Assembly (NCBI GenBank): GCA_947624555.1
Contig: CANQKW010000014.1
Location: 1-38,076, forward strand
Length of the DNA: 38,076 bases
Direction: 5' to 3'
From: an uncultured Clostridia bacterium
Lineage (GTDB): Bacteria > Bacillota > Clostridia > Oscillospirales > Ruminococcaceae
The notes under the pieces are model-generated. The model saw only the letters and a program-made list of their open reading frames with translations, did no database searches and was not told where the DNA came from. Shown piece after piece: positions 7,092 through 15,600 of this stretch. Numbering within the stretch: position 1 is the first letter of the stretch; each line of letters opens with the position of its first letter. A program made the position numbers and the translations under genes.

Positions 7092-7762
7092 ACATAGTGG
7101 TGTTTGCTCCGCATCCCGACGACGAAGTTCTTGGGGTAGGCGGTACCATTGCAAAAAGAACCGCCGAAGGTCACGATGTTTATGTTGTAATTGTTACAAA
7201 AGGCTATCCTCCTAAGTTTGATGAAGAACTTGTTAACGCAGGAAGATGTGAGGCAAAACGTGCTCACAAATATCTTGGTGTAAAGGAAACAATTTTTCTT
7301 GACTTCCCTGCACTTGAACTTGATAAGGTTGACCGAGCAACGCTCAATAATGCTATCTCCAAAGTCATACAAGAATATTCTCCTACCGAGGTTTATATCC
7401 CGCATATCGGGGATATGCACATAGACCACCGTGAGGTAGCCGAGGCGGTTATGGTAGCCGCTCGCCCGTTTGAGAACTCCCCTGTCGAAAAGATATATTC
7501 CTATGAAACCATGTCGGAAACAGGGTGGCACATTCCCGGCGGCACTAATGATTTTTCACCGAACACATTTGTGAACTTGGGTGAAAACAATCTCGCACAT
7601 AAGATATACGCTTTAAGTTTGTATGTATCACAACTTAAAGATTACCCGAACGCAAGGAGCATCGAGGCTATTGACGCCTTAGCAAGATATAGAGGCAGCC
7701 TTGTATCTTGCAGGGCTGCTGAGGCGTTCTTCTTAATCAGGCAGGTAGAAAGAGGGTTTTAA
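7088..7762 (+). CDS. PIG-L/LmbE-family zinc deacetylase
   Basis: 224 residues. The signature FAPHPDDEVLGVGGT (residues 6-20) provides the zinc-binding His and the catalytic Asp-Asp pair. HIDHREV near residue 119 provides the further metal ligands. Enzymes of this family remove acetyl groups from N-acetylglucosamine on small carriers or glycolipids, leaving a free amine. Here it follows the NeuD-like acyltransferase with a 4-base overlap and precedes a glycosyltransferase, so one gene may free the amine and the other re-acylate it. Family is secure; the substrate is unknown. Confidence 0.9.
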   Translation: MNIVVFAPHPDDEVLGVGGTIAKRTAEGHDVYVVIVTKGYPPKFDEELVNAGRCEAKRAHKYLGVKETIFLDFPALELDKVDRATLNNAISKVIQEYSPTEVYIPHIGDMHIDHREVAEAVMVAARPFENSPVEKIYSYETMSETGWHIPGGTNDFSPNTFVNLGENNLAHKIYALSLYVSQLKDYPNARSIEAIDALARYRGSLVSCRAAEAFFLIRQVERGF

Positions 7763-7763
7763 T

Positions 7764-8465
7764 ATGAGTTTCGGCTTATATGTGCCAAGCTATAAACGGG
7801 CTAAGACCACTACCACATATAAGCTCTTACAGGATTATAAATATGTGGTAAGAGCGTCTGAAGAAGCGGATTATCGAGCAGCCGGGATTGAGTCACTGTG
7901 GGTGGTAGAGGATGATAAAATCAACAGTATGATAAAGGTTATCAATTATATTCACGATAACGCACCCGAAGACATCATCTGCACTATAGACGATGATATT
8001 AAATATATGATTTACAGGCTGGACAAAAATGTGCAGCTTACTGACCCCGAAACAATCACAGCCGAGCTTGAACGTATCGGGCAGCTAATGCTTGACCTCG
8101 ATATAGGCTATGGATGTGTTGACGCTTCGCGTGTACCGTATGGATATACGTCAGAATTTGTGTTCACCGGACTCAGCGGAGGGCTTCGATGGGTCAACAA
8201 GAAGTGCTTTAAATCAAGGTTCCTTGAGGAAATTGGGTACTGCTGCGATGTTGACGTTGTTCTACACGAATTGCTTGTCAACAGAATTATTCTCAAGCCA
8301 AAGTATTTGTGCACTTGCGGAGGCACTGACACCAATGAAGGCGGCAACTCTGAAAAGACAAGAGCCGATCAGCTCGTTTCTATCGAGATGATGAAACAGA
8401 AGTGGGGTAAATACTACGATTTCAATCAAAAAAGCAACACTCCGTATGTAAGGGTTAAACGATAA
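7764..8465 (+). CDS. TAGT-like glycosyltransferase, GT-A fold
   Basis: 233 residues. It starts SFGLYVPSYKRAKTT, the opening of TET-associated glycosyltransferases (TAGT) that act in phage DNA base-modification clusters. IICTIDDDIKYMI (about residues 72-84) contains the DxD-type metal and nucleotide-sugar motif. GYTSEFVFTGLSGGLRWVNK and YCCDVDVVLHELLV fit the acceptor half. It would transfer a sugar from a nucleotide-sugar donor to a hydroxylated base or another acceptor. RBS AGAGGG precedes the ATG two bases after the deacetylase stop. No TET dioxygenase or DNA methylase lies in the window, so the acceptor base, if DNA, must come from elsewhere. Confidence 0.7.
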   Translation: MSFGLYVPSYKRAKTTTTYKLLQDYKYVVRASEEADYRAAGIESLWVVEDDKINSMIKVINYIHDNAPEDIICTIDDDIKYMIYRLDKNVQLTDPETITAELERIGQLMLDLDIGYGCVDASRVPYGYTSEFVFTGLSGGLRWVNKKCFKSRFLEEIGYCCDVDVVLHELLVNRIILKPKYLCTCGGTDTNEGGNSEKTRADQLVSIEMMKQKWGKYYDFNQKSNTPYVRVKR

Positions 8466-8503
8466 AATATTTTCGATTATTTCGCTTTTTTTTGGGAAAT
8501 ATA

Positions 8504-8532
8504 TTGACTTTTTGGGTGATATATGCTACGAT
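8504..8532 (+). promoter_or_regulatory. Sigma-70-type promoter with extended -10
   Basis: TTGACT (8504-8509), a 17-base spacer, then TACGAT (8527-8532) preceded by TGC, which gives an extended -10. Spacing is ideal. It lies in the only sizeable gap between the glycosyltransferase and the next gene, 41 bases before the start at 8573. This should let the RarA-like gene be expressed independently of the upstream operon. Confidence 0.75.
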
Positions 8533-8572
8533 ACGATAAAGTCAAAACCCTAATAATGGAAGGAGAATGATG

Positions 8573-9778
8573 ATGTCGGGTTATGCACTTATCACTACTC
8601 ACGGGCACAATATGTTTGATATGATGAGCTTAATGCAGAAAGCCATCAGACGTGGGGATTACGAGAAAGCAGGATATGCCGCCTGCGAGCTCAGCGAAAA
8701 ATTCCGAGGAGCAATGTGGAACAGAATCGTTACGATTTCCTCTGAGGACTGCTGGGGCGTTGTTACAAAAGAGATACATAGGTTGAGAATGGAGGACAAA
8801 CAGCAGAAAGATGACGCGCTTGTCAGCAATGCCGTTTTTCTTCTGTGCCGCTGCAGGAAAAGCAGGGACGCTTGCTATTTTGCCTGTAATTTCGTAATAA
8901 TTGACCCCAAGGCACAGGAGACTGACGTTCCGAATGAATATGTCGAACAAATCGGGACCTTTTGCAGAACCGTTCCCGATTGCGTATTTTCAAACGATGT
9001 CTTGTACGGAGATTATTCGCAGCTTGTTGCCAATCCGTTTCAGGAATCCTTGGGATCCACCCCCACGGATGGCAAAGACCTTGCAGGGGCTCAGTTGTAC
9101 GATGCAATTAAGCACTGCAATATGGAAAATATAGGTGCTTATATGGACGTGCTGAGACAGGCAGATAGAGGCTATCTTTGGAAAGCGATACTGTTTTCTT
9201 CATTAAAAATTGCAGGAGACAAGCTCACAAGAGAAATTATTGTCTTGAAACTTACAGATGATATTGTGAACGGGAAAAAGAAGGCGGAGCAGAAGGATGA
9301 AATCTTCTTAAGCAAAGCCGTTATGCTTATTTGCTATTCTGCATATGGTATAGGAGAAACTCTCCTCGGAGTTGATGTTCTTGATTATAACGAATTTGTC
9401 GATTGGAAAAAATACAAGGTTAAACCCATTGGCAATTGTAAGAAACTCTCTGAAAGCGAAATTCCTGAATATGTGTATGACGTTCACACGATTAAAGGAA
9501 AGAGAATGGGCAAAACCGACTGGCAGATGAACCTTGTAGAACAAGCTGCGTTGAACCCTGTGATGAAAGCCTTTTTTGAGGATGCAAGTTGGGGACCGAG
9601 GTATGAATACAAACACGAACGAGGTATGTGCACTCAGCAAGAGTACGACGCTTATTGCGAATATAAAACAACAAGAAGCGGAAACCCTGTAAAACCGCTC
9701 GAAAAAAAGGACTTTACCGATTATAGGTTCGACCGGATGGATGAACTTTCTAAGCAGTTGCTTGAATATTCCAAATAA
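8573..9778 (+). CDS. RarA/MgsA C-terminal-domain-like protein without AAA+ module
   Basis: 401 residues. Three ATGs are in tandem; 8573 has AGGAG seven bases upstream. Two segments recall the C-terminal part of RarA/MgsA replication-recombination ATPases: MMSLMQKAIRRGDYEKAGYA followed by WNRIVTISSEDCWG (residues ~20-60; compare K-S-x-R-G-S-D-P-D-A-A and A-S-E-D-I-G in RarA), and YVYDVHTIKGKRMGKTDW (residue ~305), like the D-x-H-T-x-x-G-K-x-x-G segment. No Walker A or B motif is present, so it cannot act as an ATPase. Its own promoter (8504) and terminator (9786) make it an independent unit within the accessory block. It might bind host SSB or a replication clamp loader. Assignment is from pattern only. 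Confidence 0.45.
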   Translation: MSGYALITTHGHNMFDMMSLMQKAIRRGDYEKAGYAACELSEKFRGAMWNRIVTISSEDCWGVVTKEIHRLRMEDKQQKDDALVSNAVFLLCRCRKSRDACYFACNFVIIDPKAQETDVPNEYVEQIGTFCRTVPDCVFSNDVLYGDYSQLVANPFQESLGSTPTDGKDLAGAQLYDAIKHCNMENIGAYMDVLRQADRGYLWKAILFSSLKIAGDKLTREIIVLKLTDDIVNGKKKAEQKDEIFLSKAVMLICYSAYGIGETLLGVDVLDYNEFVDWKKYKVKPIGNCKKLSESEIPEYVYDVHTIKGKRMGKTDWQMNLVEQAALNPVMKAFFEDASWGPRYEYKHERGMCTQQEYDAYCEYKTTRSGNPVKPLEKKDFTDYRFDRMDELSKQLLEYSK

Positions 9779-9785
9779 TTTCTCT

Positions 9786-9817
9786 CTCGCACACGGATTT
9801 CCGTATGCGAGATTTTT
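9786..9817 (+). terminator. Rho-independent terminator
   Basis: CTCGCACACGG and CCGTATGCGAG pair at 10 of 11 positions around an ATTT loop, followed by ATTTTTG. It lies just behind the RarA-like gene. An ATG at 9805 inside the stem is in frame with the next gene but is unlikely to be used. Confidence 0.8.
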
Positions 9818-9846
9818 GTATGCTTTTGAAATCTGGAGGCGATTTT

Positions 9847-10539
9847 TTGATTTTGTCCTCGCATCAGCCTAATTTTTTACCGTATATGGGTTTCTTTTAC
9901 AAAATGGCTCGGAGCGACGTGTTTGTCCTTTCCGGAGACAACCAGTATTCAAGCAAAGGACTTCACAACAAAAATTATATCAAGATAGGAAACAGGAAGT
10001 TTCCGATTACTGTTCCTGTTCAATATGAACATCCGTCTAAAATAGATGATGTTAAAATATGCTATCAGAGCGACTGGTGCGGTGAACTTCTTAAAACCTT
10101 GAAAATGAACTACAGAAAAGCCCCGTATTTTGATGAGGTTTATTCCTTAATTGAAGATATAATACATAACTACTATTACTCGTTATCCGAGCTTAACGAA
10201 GCCCTTATAAGGTCTATCGCTGATAAATTCGGTTTTAAGTGTAAAATCTTGCTTGGGAAGGAACTCAATCTCACCTCACACCGAATGAACCGAATTATTG
10301 AGATGTGCAATAGACTCGGAGCCGACACCTATTATTCCGGCATTGGTGGGAAAGCGTACAATGTTGACGAAAAGTACGAAGAAAACGGAATATCTCTTAT
10401 TTACAGTGATTACAAGCCTGTGATTTATAGGCAGCTTGGAGACGGCTTTATAGAGAACCTGTCTGTACTTGATTATATACTATGCAGAGGATTTACCATT
10501 CCGGAAGAATGGAACGAAACGCAGGCTTGTAAGCGATAG
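9847..10539 (+). CDS. WbqC-like family protein
   Basis: 230 residues when begun at TTG 9847, which lies seven bases after GGAGG. The longer frame from ATG 9805 would start inside the terminator stem and adds 14 unconserved residues. The N terminus ILSSHQPNFLPYMGFFYK is the WbqC signature (HQPN-x-x-P-x-x-G), and RKAPYFDEVYSLIEDII fits the rest of the family. WbqC-like proteins occur in O-antigen and capsule loci and in modification gene clusters, where they are thought to help build unusual sugars or aminoacyl-sugars; no reaction is firmly established. Together with the acyltransferase, deacetylase and glycosyltransferase it completes a plausible modification pathway. Confidence 0.75.
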   Translation: MILSSHQPNFLPYMGFFYKMARSDVFVLSGDNQYSSKGLHNKNYIKIGNRKFPITVPVQYEHPSKIDDVKICYQSDWCGELLKTLKMNYRKAPYFDEVYSLIEDIIHNYYYSLSELNEALIRSIADKFGFKCKILLGKELNLTSHRMNRIIEMCNRLGADTYYSGIGGKAYNVDEKYEENGISLIYSDYKPVIYRQLGDGFIENLSVLDYILCRGFTIPEEWNETQACKR

Positions 10540-10577
10540 CTTAGGAGCTGTGATACTGCCGATGGGAGGAATTGGAA

Positions 10578-11225
10578 GTGGCGGCGAGGAAAAAACAAGG
10601 CAGCAAAAAAGACTTAGATGTCGAAAATGCTACGCTGAAGGAGCGGACACCTGATAATGTTGCTTCTGAAACCTCCCTGAAGCAGGAAAAAACCAATAAA
10701 CCAAAAACAGGAAAATTTGTTATAGATAAAAGCAATGCCAAAGAGTGCGGATATCGAGGCGGTGTTAAGTCCGGAGAAACACGAAGGGCAAAACGAGATG
10801 CCCGTGAAGCTATGAAATTCCTTCTTGAGTTGCCTGCAAAAGGAAATTTGAACAGCAATCTCAAAGAGCTTGGGTATTCTGAAAGTGAACGTACCAACTT
10901 ATCAGCTCTTATGGCGAGGTTGTTTACTATCGCAATGCAGGGAAACCTTGATGCTGTTAAAGAACTGCTTAAAATTGCAGGTTACGACTGCGAGGAAAAT
11001 CGTAAGGAACGCGAGAGCGTTGCATCTGATGAAAGACGTGACAAAGAGCTTGATGCAAAAATCAATGCACTTATGGGCAAAAGCGATGGTGATATTTCAA
11101 TCAATATGAATGATGAGGACAACAACAATGACGTTGTGATATATATGCCGCAAATTGCATCGGAAGAAGAATGCCAAATTCAGGAAGAAGCTAAACCTAT
11201 TTCCGATGGAGCGGAGGAGGGGTGA
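10578..11225 (+). CDS. Putative terminase small subunit
   Basis: 215 residues from GTG 10578, chosen over TTG 10572 because GGGAGGA is seven bases upstream. The N terminus is very basic (ARKKQGSKKD). A central segment ECGYRGGVKSGETRRAKRDA and LGYSESERTNLSALMARLF resembles the GGKASGExRR-type proteins that regularly precede large terminases in Firmicutes phages, and may be DNA-binding. The C-terminal third is acidic and of low complexity. It ends five bases before the terminase leader, and its last codons contain that gene's GGAGGAGGGG ribosome binding site. The role as small terminase, which recognises phage DNA and hands it to TerL, is inferred mainly from position. Confidence 0.6.
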   Translation: MAARKKQGSKKDLDVENATLKERTPDNVASETSLKQEKTNKPKTGKFVIDKSNAKECGYRGGVKSGETRRAKRDAREAMKFLLELPAKGNLNSNLKELGYSESERTNLSALMARLFTIAMQGNLDAVKELLKIAGYDCEENRKERESVASDERRDKELDAKINALMGKSDGDISINMNDEDNNNDVVIYMPQIASEEECQIQEEAKPISDGAEEG

Positions 11226-11229
11226 TGCT

Positions 11230-11280
11230 ATGAAAACTGTTCTCAAGCCGCAGCCCGGACCTCAAGAACAGTTTATGTAG
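11230..11280 (+). pseudogene. Out-of-frame N-terminal segment of terminase large subunit
   Basis: ATG 11230, with GGAGGAGGGGTG upstream, encodes MKTVLKPQPGPQEQFM and then TAG (11278-11280). This peptide matches the usual start of phage large terminases (PGPQE-x-F just before the ATPase domain) and includes the Gln of the adenine-binding Q motif. The rest of the terminase follows at once in the -1 frame, from GTG 11280. No slippery heptamer is visible at the junction. A natural indel, a sequencing error or stop-start reinitiation (TAGTG) are the options. Confidence 0.75.
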
Positions 11281-12632
11281 TGGCTACCCCCGCTCAAATT
11301 TGCATTTATGGCGGAGCAGCAGGCGGTGGCAAATCTTATGGCTTGTTGCTATCTGCATTGAGATATAAAAATGTACCCGGATTTGGTTGCACCATATTCA
11401 GAAGAAACTTCAACCAGATATTTTCACAAGGTGGATTATGGGACGAGTCTGTAAGCATTTATGAAAACATAAAGGGAGCAGAACCGCACCAAAACCTTGG
11501 AGTCTGGTATTTTAAGGATAAAGACGGAAAGAGAATATCTTCTGTCAAGTTTGCTCACATTGAAAGAGACGAAGATGTACATAAGTGGCAGGGCTCACAG
11601 ATATGCGAAATAGGGCTTGACGAGCTGACGCATTTCAGTGAAAAAACCTTTTTCTATATGCTGTCCCGAAACCGTTCCTCCTGTGGTGTTACGCCGTTTG
11701 TTAGAGCCACTTGCAATCCCGACGCTGACAGTTGGGTTGCAAAATTCATATCGTGGTGGATCGACCCTGCCACAGGGTATCCTATATCGGAACGGAGCGG
11801 CAAAATTCGTTGGTTTATACGCCGTGACGAAACCTTGCACTGGGCAAACACAAAAGAGGAACTGTGGGAGAAGTTCAATCTCGTCACGGACGAGGAACGA
11901 GCAGAGCCACGTTCTGTTACTTTTATAATGTCTAGACTAGAGGACAATAAAGAACTCCTCAAAGTCAATCCACAATATTTAGCGAACCTTAAAGCGCTTT
12001 CTCAGATAGAAAGAGAACGCCTTTTAATGGGAAACTGGAAAATAAAAGCTGCTGCCGGCTTGTTTTTCAAAAGGACGCAGCTTGGAGATATTCTTGAAAA
12101 TGTTCCAAAAGACGTTATACGGTGGGTTCGGTGTTGGGATTTGGCAGCAACAGAGAAAACAGAAAACGGAGACCCTGCTTATACAGCAGGGGTTCTTTTA
12201 GGGAAAAGAAAAGACGGTCGTTATGTCGTTGCTGATGTAATCAACAAGCAAATGTCGGCATCTGACGTTCGGCAAACAATAAAGCTTACAGCACAGCTTG
12301 ACAGGGCAAAATACGGTTCTGTTCGCACAAGGCTGCCGCAAGACCCCGGTCAAGCGGGCAAGGAACAAGCTCAATCCTACATCAAATTTCTTGCAGGTTT
12401 CGATGTTAAGACCATTGCTGAAAGCGGCAGCAAGGAGTCCAGAGCCGAGCCTATGGCAGCGCAATGGCAAGCAGGAAACTTTGATATAGTTGCTGGTGAC
12501 TGGAACGAAGAATACCTTTTACAACTTGAGAATTTCCCGGACGGAAGGTTTAAGGATATGGTTGACGCTTCAGCAAATGGTTTCGCAGAGCTTGAGTCAA
12601 GTTCTGCTTTTAATTTGAGAAGCCTTATTTAG
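11280..12632 (+). CDS. terL: Terminase large subunit, ATPase and nuclease
   Basis: 450 residues from GTG 11280, which overlaps the stop of the leader peptide. It powers DNA packaging into the prohead and cuts the concatemer. The Walker A P-loop GGAAGGGKS is at residues 11-19, abnormally close to the N terminus. Walker B is within CEIGLDELTHF. The C-terminal RNase H-like nuclease shows RCWDLAATEK (first Asp), LPQDPGQAGKEQ and FKDMVDASANGF (last Asp). All catalytic parts are present, so the body is intact; only the first 16 residues, with the Q motif, are out of frame upstream. The next gene's TTG start lies 19 bases after the stop. Confidence 0.95.
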   Translation: MATPAQICIYGGAAGGGKSYGLLLSALRYKNVPGFGCTIFRRNFNQIFSQGGLWDESVSIYENIKGAEPHQNLGVWYFKDKDGKRISSVKFAHIERDEDVHKWQGSQICEIGLDELTHFSEKTFFYMLSRNRSSCGVTPFVRATCNPDADSWVAKFISWWIDPATGYPISERSGKIRWFIRRDETLHWANTKEELWEKFNLVTDEERAEPRSVTFIMSRLEDNKELLKVNPQYLANLKALSQIERERLLMGNWKIKAAAGLFFKRTQLGDILENVPKDVIRWVRCWDLAATEKTENGDPAYTAGVLLGKRKDGRYVVADVINKQMSASDVRQTIKLTAQLDRAKYGSVRTRLPQDPGQAGKEQAQSYIKFLAGFDVKTIAESGSKESRAEPMAAQWQAGNFDIVAGDWNEEYLLQLENFPDGRFKDMVDASANGFAELESSSAFNLRSLI

Positions 12633-12651
12633 AAATATGGAGGTAAATATC

Positions 12652-15600
12652 TTGGAAAACGCAAAAACGAACAAGGCTATTCTTGATGCAAGCGAAAGAA
12701 TTAGGAGATATGATAAACTCATCCAGAAGCAGACAGGTATAGCGGTAAAACCGCTGCGTTTTGACGGATATTTTAATCTTCTTAACAAGTACGGCACCCA
12801 GAACGACACAACCGAGAATTACCAATACGAAACCGAACCTGCTATCGCAGATGAAATGCTGTGCAGCATATACGAGGGCAACGGACTTTTCGCCAGAATA
12901 ATTGACTCTCCCGCTGAGGAAGCAATGAAGCACGGGTTTGAACTTGCAGATGTCAATGATTCTAATGTGATAGAATTTTACGAAAAGGCACTTGACGACC
13001 TTGACTGGGAAGAAATCGGCATAACAGCAATAAAATGGACGAGACTTTTTGGCGGTGCAATTGCCGTTATGCTTATAGATGACGGCAGAGGCATAGACGA
13101 GCCGCTCGACTGGAAAAATATTCGGTCCATAGACGGTATACGCGTATATGACCGTTCTGTAATCCAGCCGGATTATGAGAATATGTTTAAATATACTCCC
13201 GAAGATCCGTATAGAGCACGAGGCAATACCATTGGCGAACCCGAATATTATAACATATATAGTAAATACGGTTCATTTAGGGTTCACGAAAGCCGCTGCC
13301 TTGTTTTCAGAAACGGTGTGCTCCCTGAAAATTGTACCAACTCAATCTATGAGATGTGGGGTATGCCTGAATACATACGCATAAAAAGGGCTATGCGTGA
13401 TTGCGAACTTGCTCACGGAAACGGTCCTAAAATGCTCGAAAAAGCTATACAGGCTGTTTATAAAGTGAAAAATCTCTCTGAACTCTTGTCAACCGATGCC
13501 GGCGAAGATGTTGTTGTCAAGCGGCTTCAGACTATTGATTTGGCAAGAGGTTTGCTTAACAGCATAGCAATTGACTCCGATAACGAGGATTATGACTTTA
13601 AAACGTTTTCGTTTACAGGAGTGTCTGAAATCATCGACACAACTTGTAATCAATTGTCTGCGCTTACATCTATTCCGCAAACGATTTTGTTCGGTCGTTC
13701 TCCCGCAGGTATGAATTCAACCGGCGAATCTGATATGGAGAATTGGTACAGTTTTGTTGGAAGAATTCAGAAACGGATGCTTAGGAGAAATCTCAGATAT
13801 TTGCTTTCCGTTATTTTCCAAGCAGGCGTAACGACTGGAGAAATAAGTGAAGCTCCTCCTATAAACCCTGTTTTTAAGCCGCTCTGGTCGCTCAGTGAGC
13901 TTGAACAGGCGCAACTTGAGCAAACGAAAGCTGCAACTCAACAGGCAAAGGCGGCAACCGCCCAAATCTATGTCGGTATGCAGGCGGTTGACCCGTCGGA
14001 AATCCGTAAAGGGCTTGCTGATAGCGGAGAATTCAACATAGAAAATCTTCTTGACGATTATACTGAAGAAGAACTGTTTTCCGAGATGCCTGAAGAACAG
14101 CAGGAACAACCCGAGCAAGATGATATGAGCGGTCAGAATACGCCCTCACCCGAAGAACAGTCGGTGCATGATGAACAGGATAATGTGCAAGCCGATGAAG
14201 ATGATACTGACGAAGCTGCTGCGGTATATATCGTAAAAGATGGCAAGTTTCTCGTCGGCACAAGGACTAAAGGCGATGACATTGGGAAAATCGCTTCTCC
14301 CGGCGGTCATATTAAGGTTGGCGAAACTCCCGAACAAGCAGCTATACGCGAAACCGAGGAAGAATTCGGCATAACTCCTAAAGAACTTATACCCATATCC
14401 GAACAAAACGGCTGTACGCTTTATCTTTGTACCGAATACGAGGGCGAGCCTGTCTGCCGCGATGGAGAAATGGATAATCCGAGATTTTTCTCAATTGAAG
14501 AACTCAACGACATAGCTCCCTCTCTTTACGCTCCTTTTGCTGATGGAGTTTCAACTGTTCTAAACGTTCTTGGGCTCAATGTACGGAATGATGGCGGACC
14601 CGGTTCCGGCAATTTTGGACATAGCGGTGTTGCCGGACAAGTTGGAGGGTCTGCTCCCTCAACTTCTATTACACAGACAATGAAAGAGAGCAGAAAAAAT
14701 GTTCAGCTTGCTCGTCCTGATAAAAGCGATATTAGTAAAGCTTTTGAAGGAAACGACTCAAGAGTAATTGAAATCTATAACAAATACGCTCAAGAAGTCG
14801 ACGATGCAGAAAAAAGCGGAGATTTGAAACGGGCAAAATCCCTAAGGAACCAGTGGACTGAAGAAACCCGTAAGGTCAACGAAGACTCTCTCAAAAAACT
14901 TGGAACATATATGGAAAACGGGTACTATGTTGACTCGAAGTTTATCAATGACCCGCAGGCTGACATATACTCCCCTCAGGGTGTAAACAAAAAAGAGGGC
15001 TGTATGAATATAAGGGCTATAGAATCGTCAAGCAACGATGACAATATCCCTTCTGTTCGCCTTTCAAATTCGTATGTAAAAATCACAGAAGAAGAAGCAA
15101 AGACGCGTATTTTATCATCTGCCGAAAAATTCGGGTATGATGTTACTTTAGGGGGAGTTTCCTCTACAGAAGAAAAAGCGATATCACTGTTTACCTATGC
15201 GTCGGCAGCGAACTCGGCTCTAAGAAATGGTCAAGAGTCTGAACAGGCTAAGTCTATTTCAAGTATTATCGACCGCACTGCTTCGCCACAAAGAACCTTG
15301 TATAGAGGCGTTGCTGGAGAATTTGCGGAAAAGATAAAAGGTCTAAATCAGGGAGATTCCTTCACCGAAAAAGGGTTTATGTCAACTTCTCAAGATGATG
15401 AGGTTGCAAAATCCTTTGCAGGAGATAATGGCGCACTGTTAAGAATACGCACTCCATCTGGTTACGGGGTAGGTATGTCGATAAGTCCGTATAGCAGAAA
15501 GCCTGAGGAAGCAGAAGTCCTGATTAACAGAGGGGCAACTGTTAAAATATTATCAAAAGGCAATGACTTTATAGACTGTGAGTTAATCCCTGCAAAGTAT

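Noticed and set aside
9805-9846. Extended N terminus of the WbqC-like protein from ATG 9805
   Set aside because: The ATG lies inside a terminator stem and has no ribosome site; TTG 9847 is ideally spaced from GGAGG and begins at the conserved region.
11278-11280. TAG readthrough or stop-codon recoding in the terminase
   Set aside because: Reading through TAG continues in the wrong frame; the terminase body is in the -1 frame, and other genes here end in TAG normally.
14146-14406. Minus-strand open frames opposite the portal linker and Nudix region
   Set aside because: No start signal or recognisable domain; the plus-strand frame carries a complete Nudix box.
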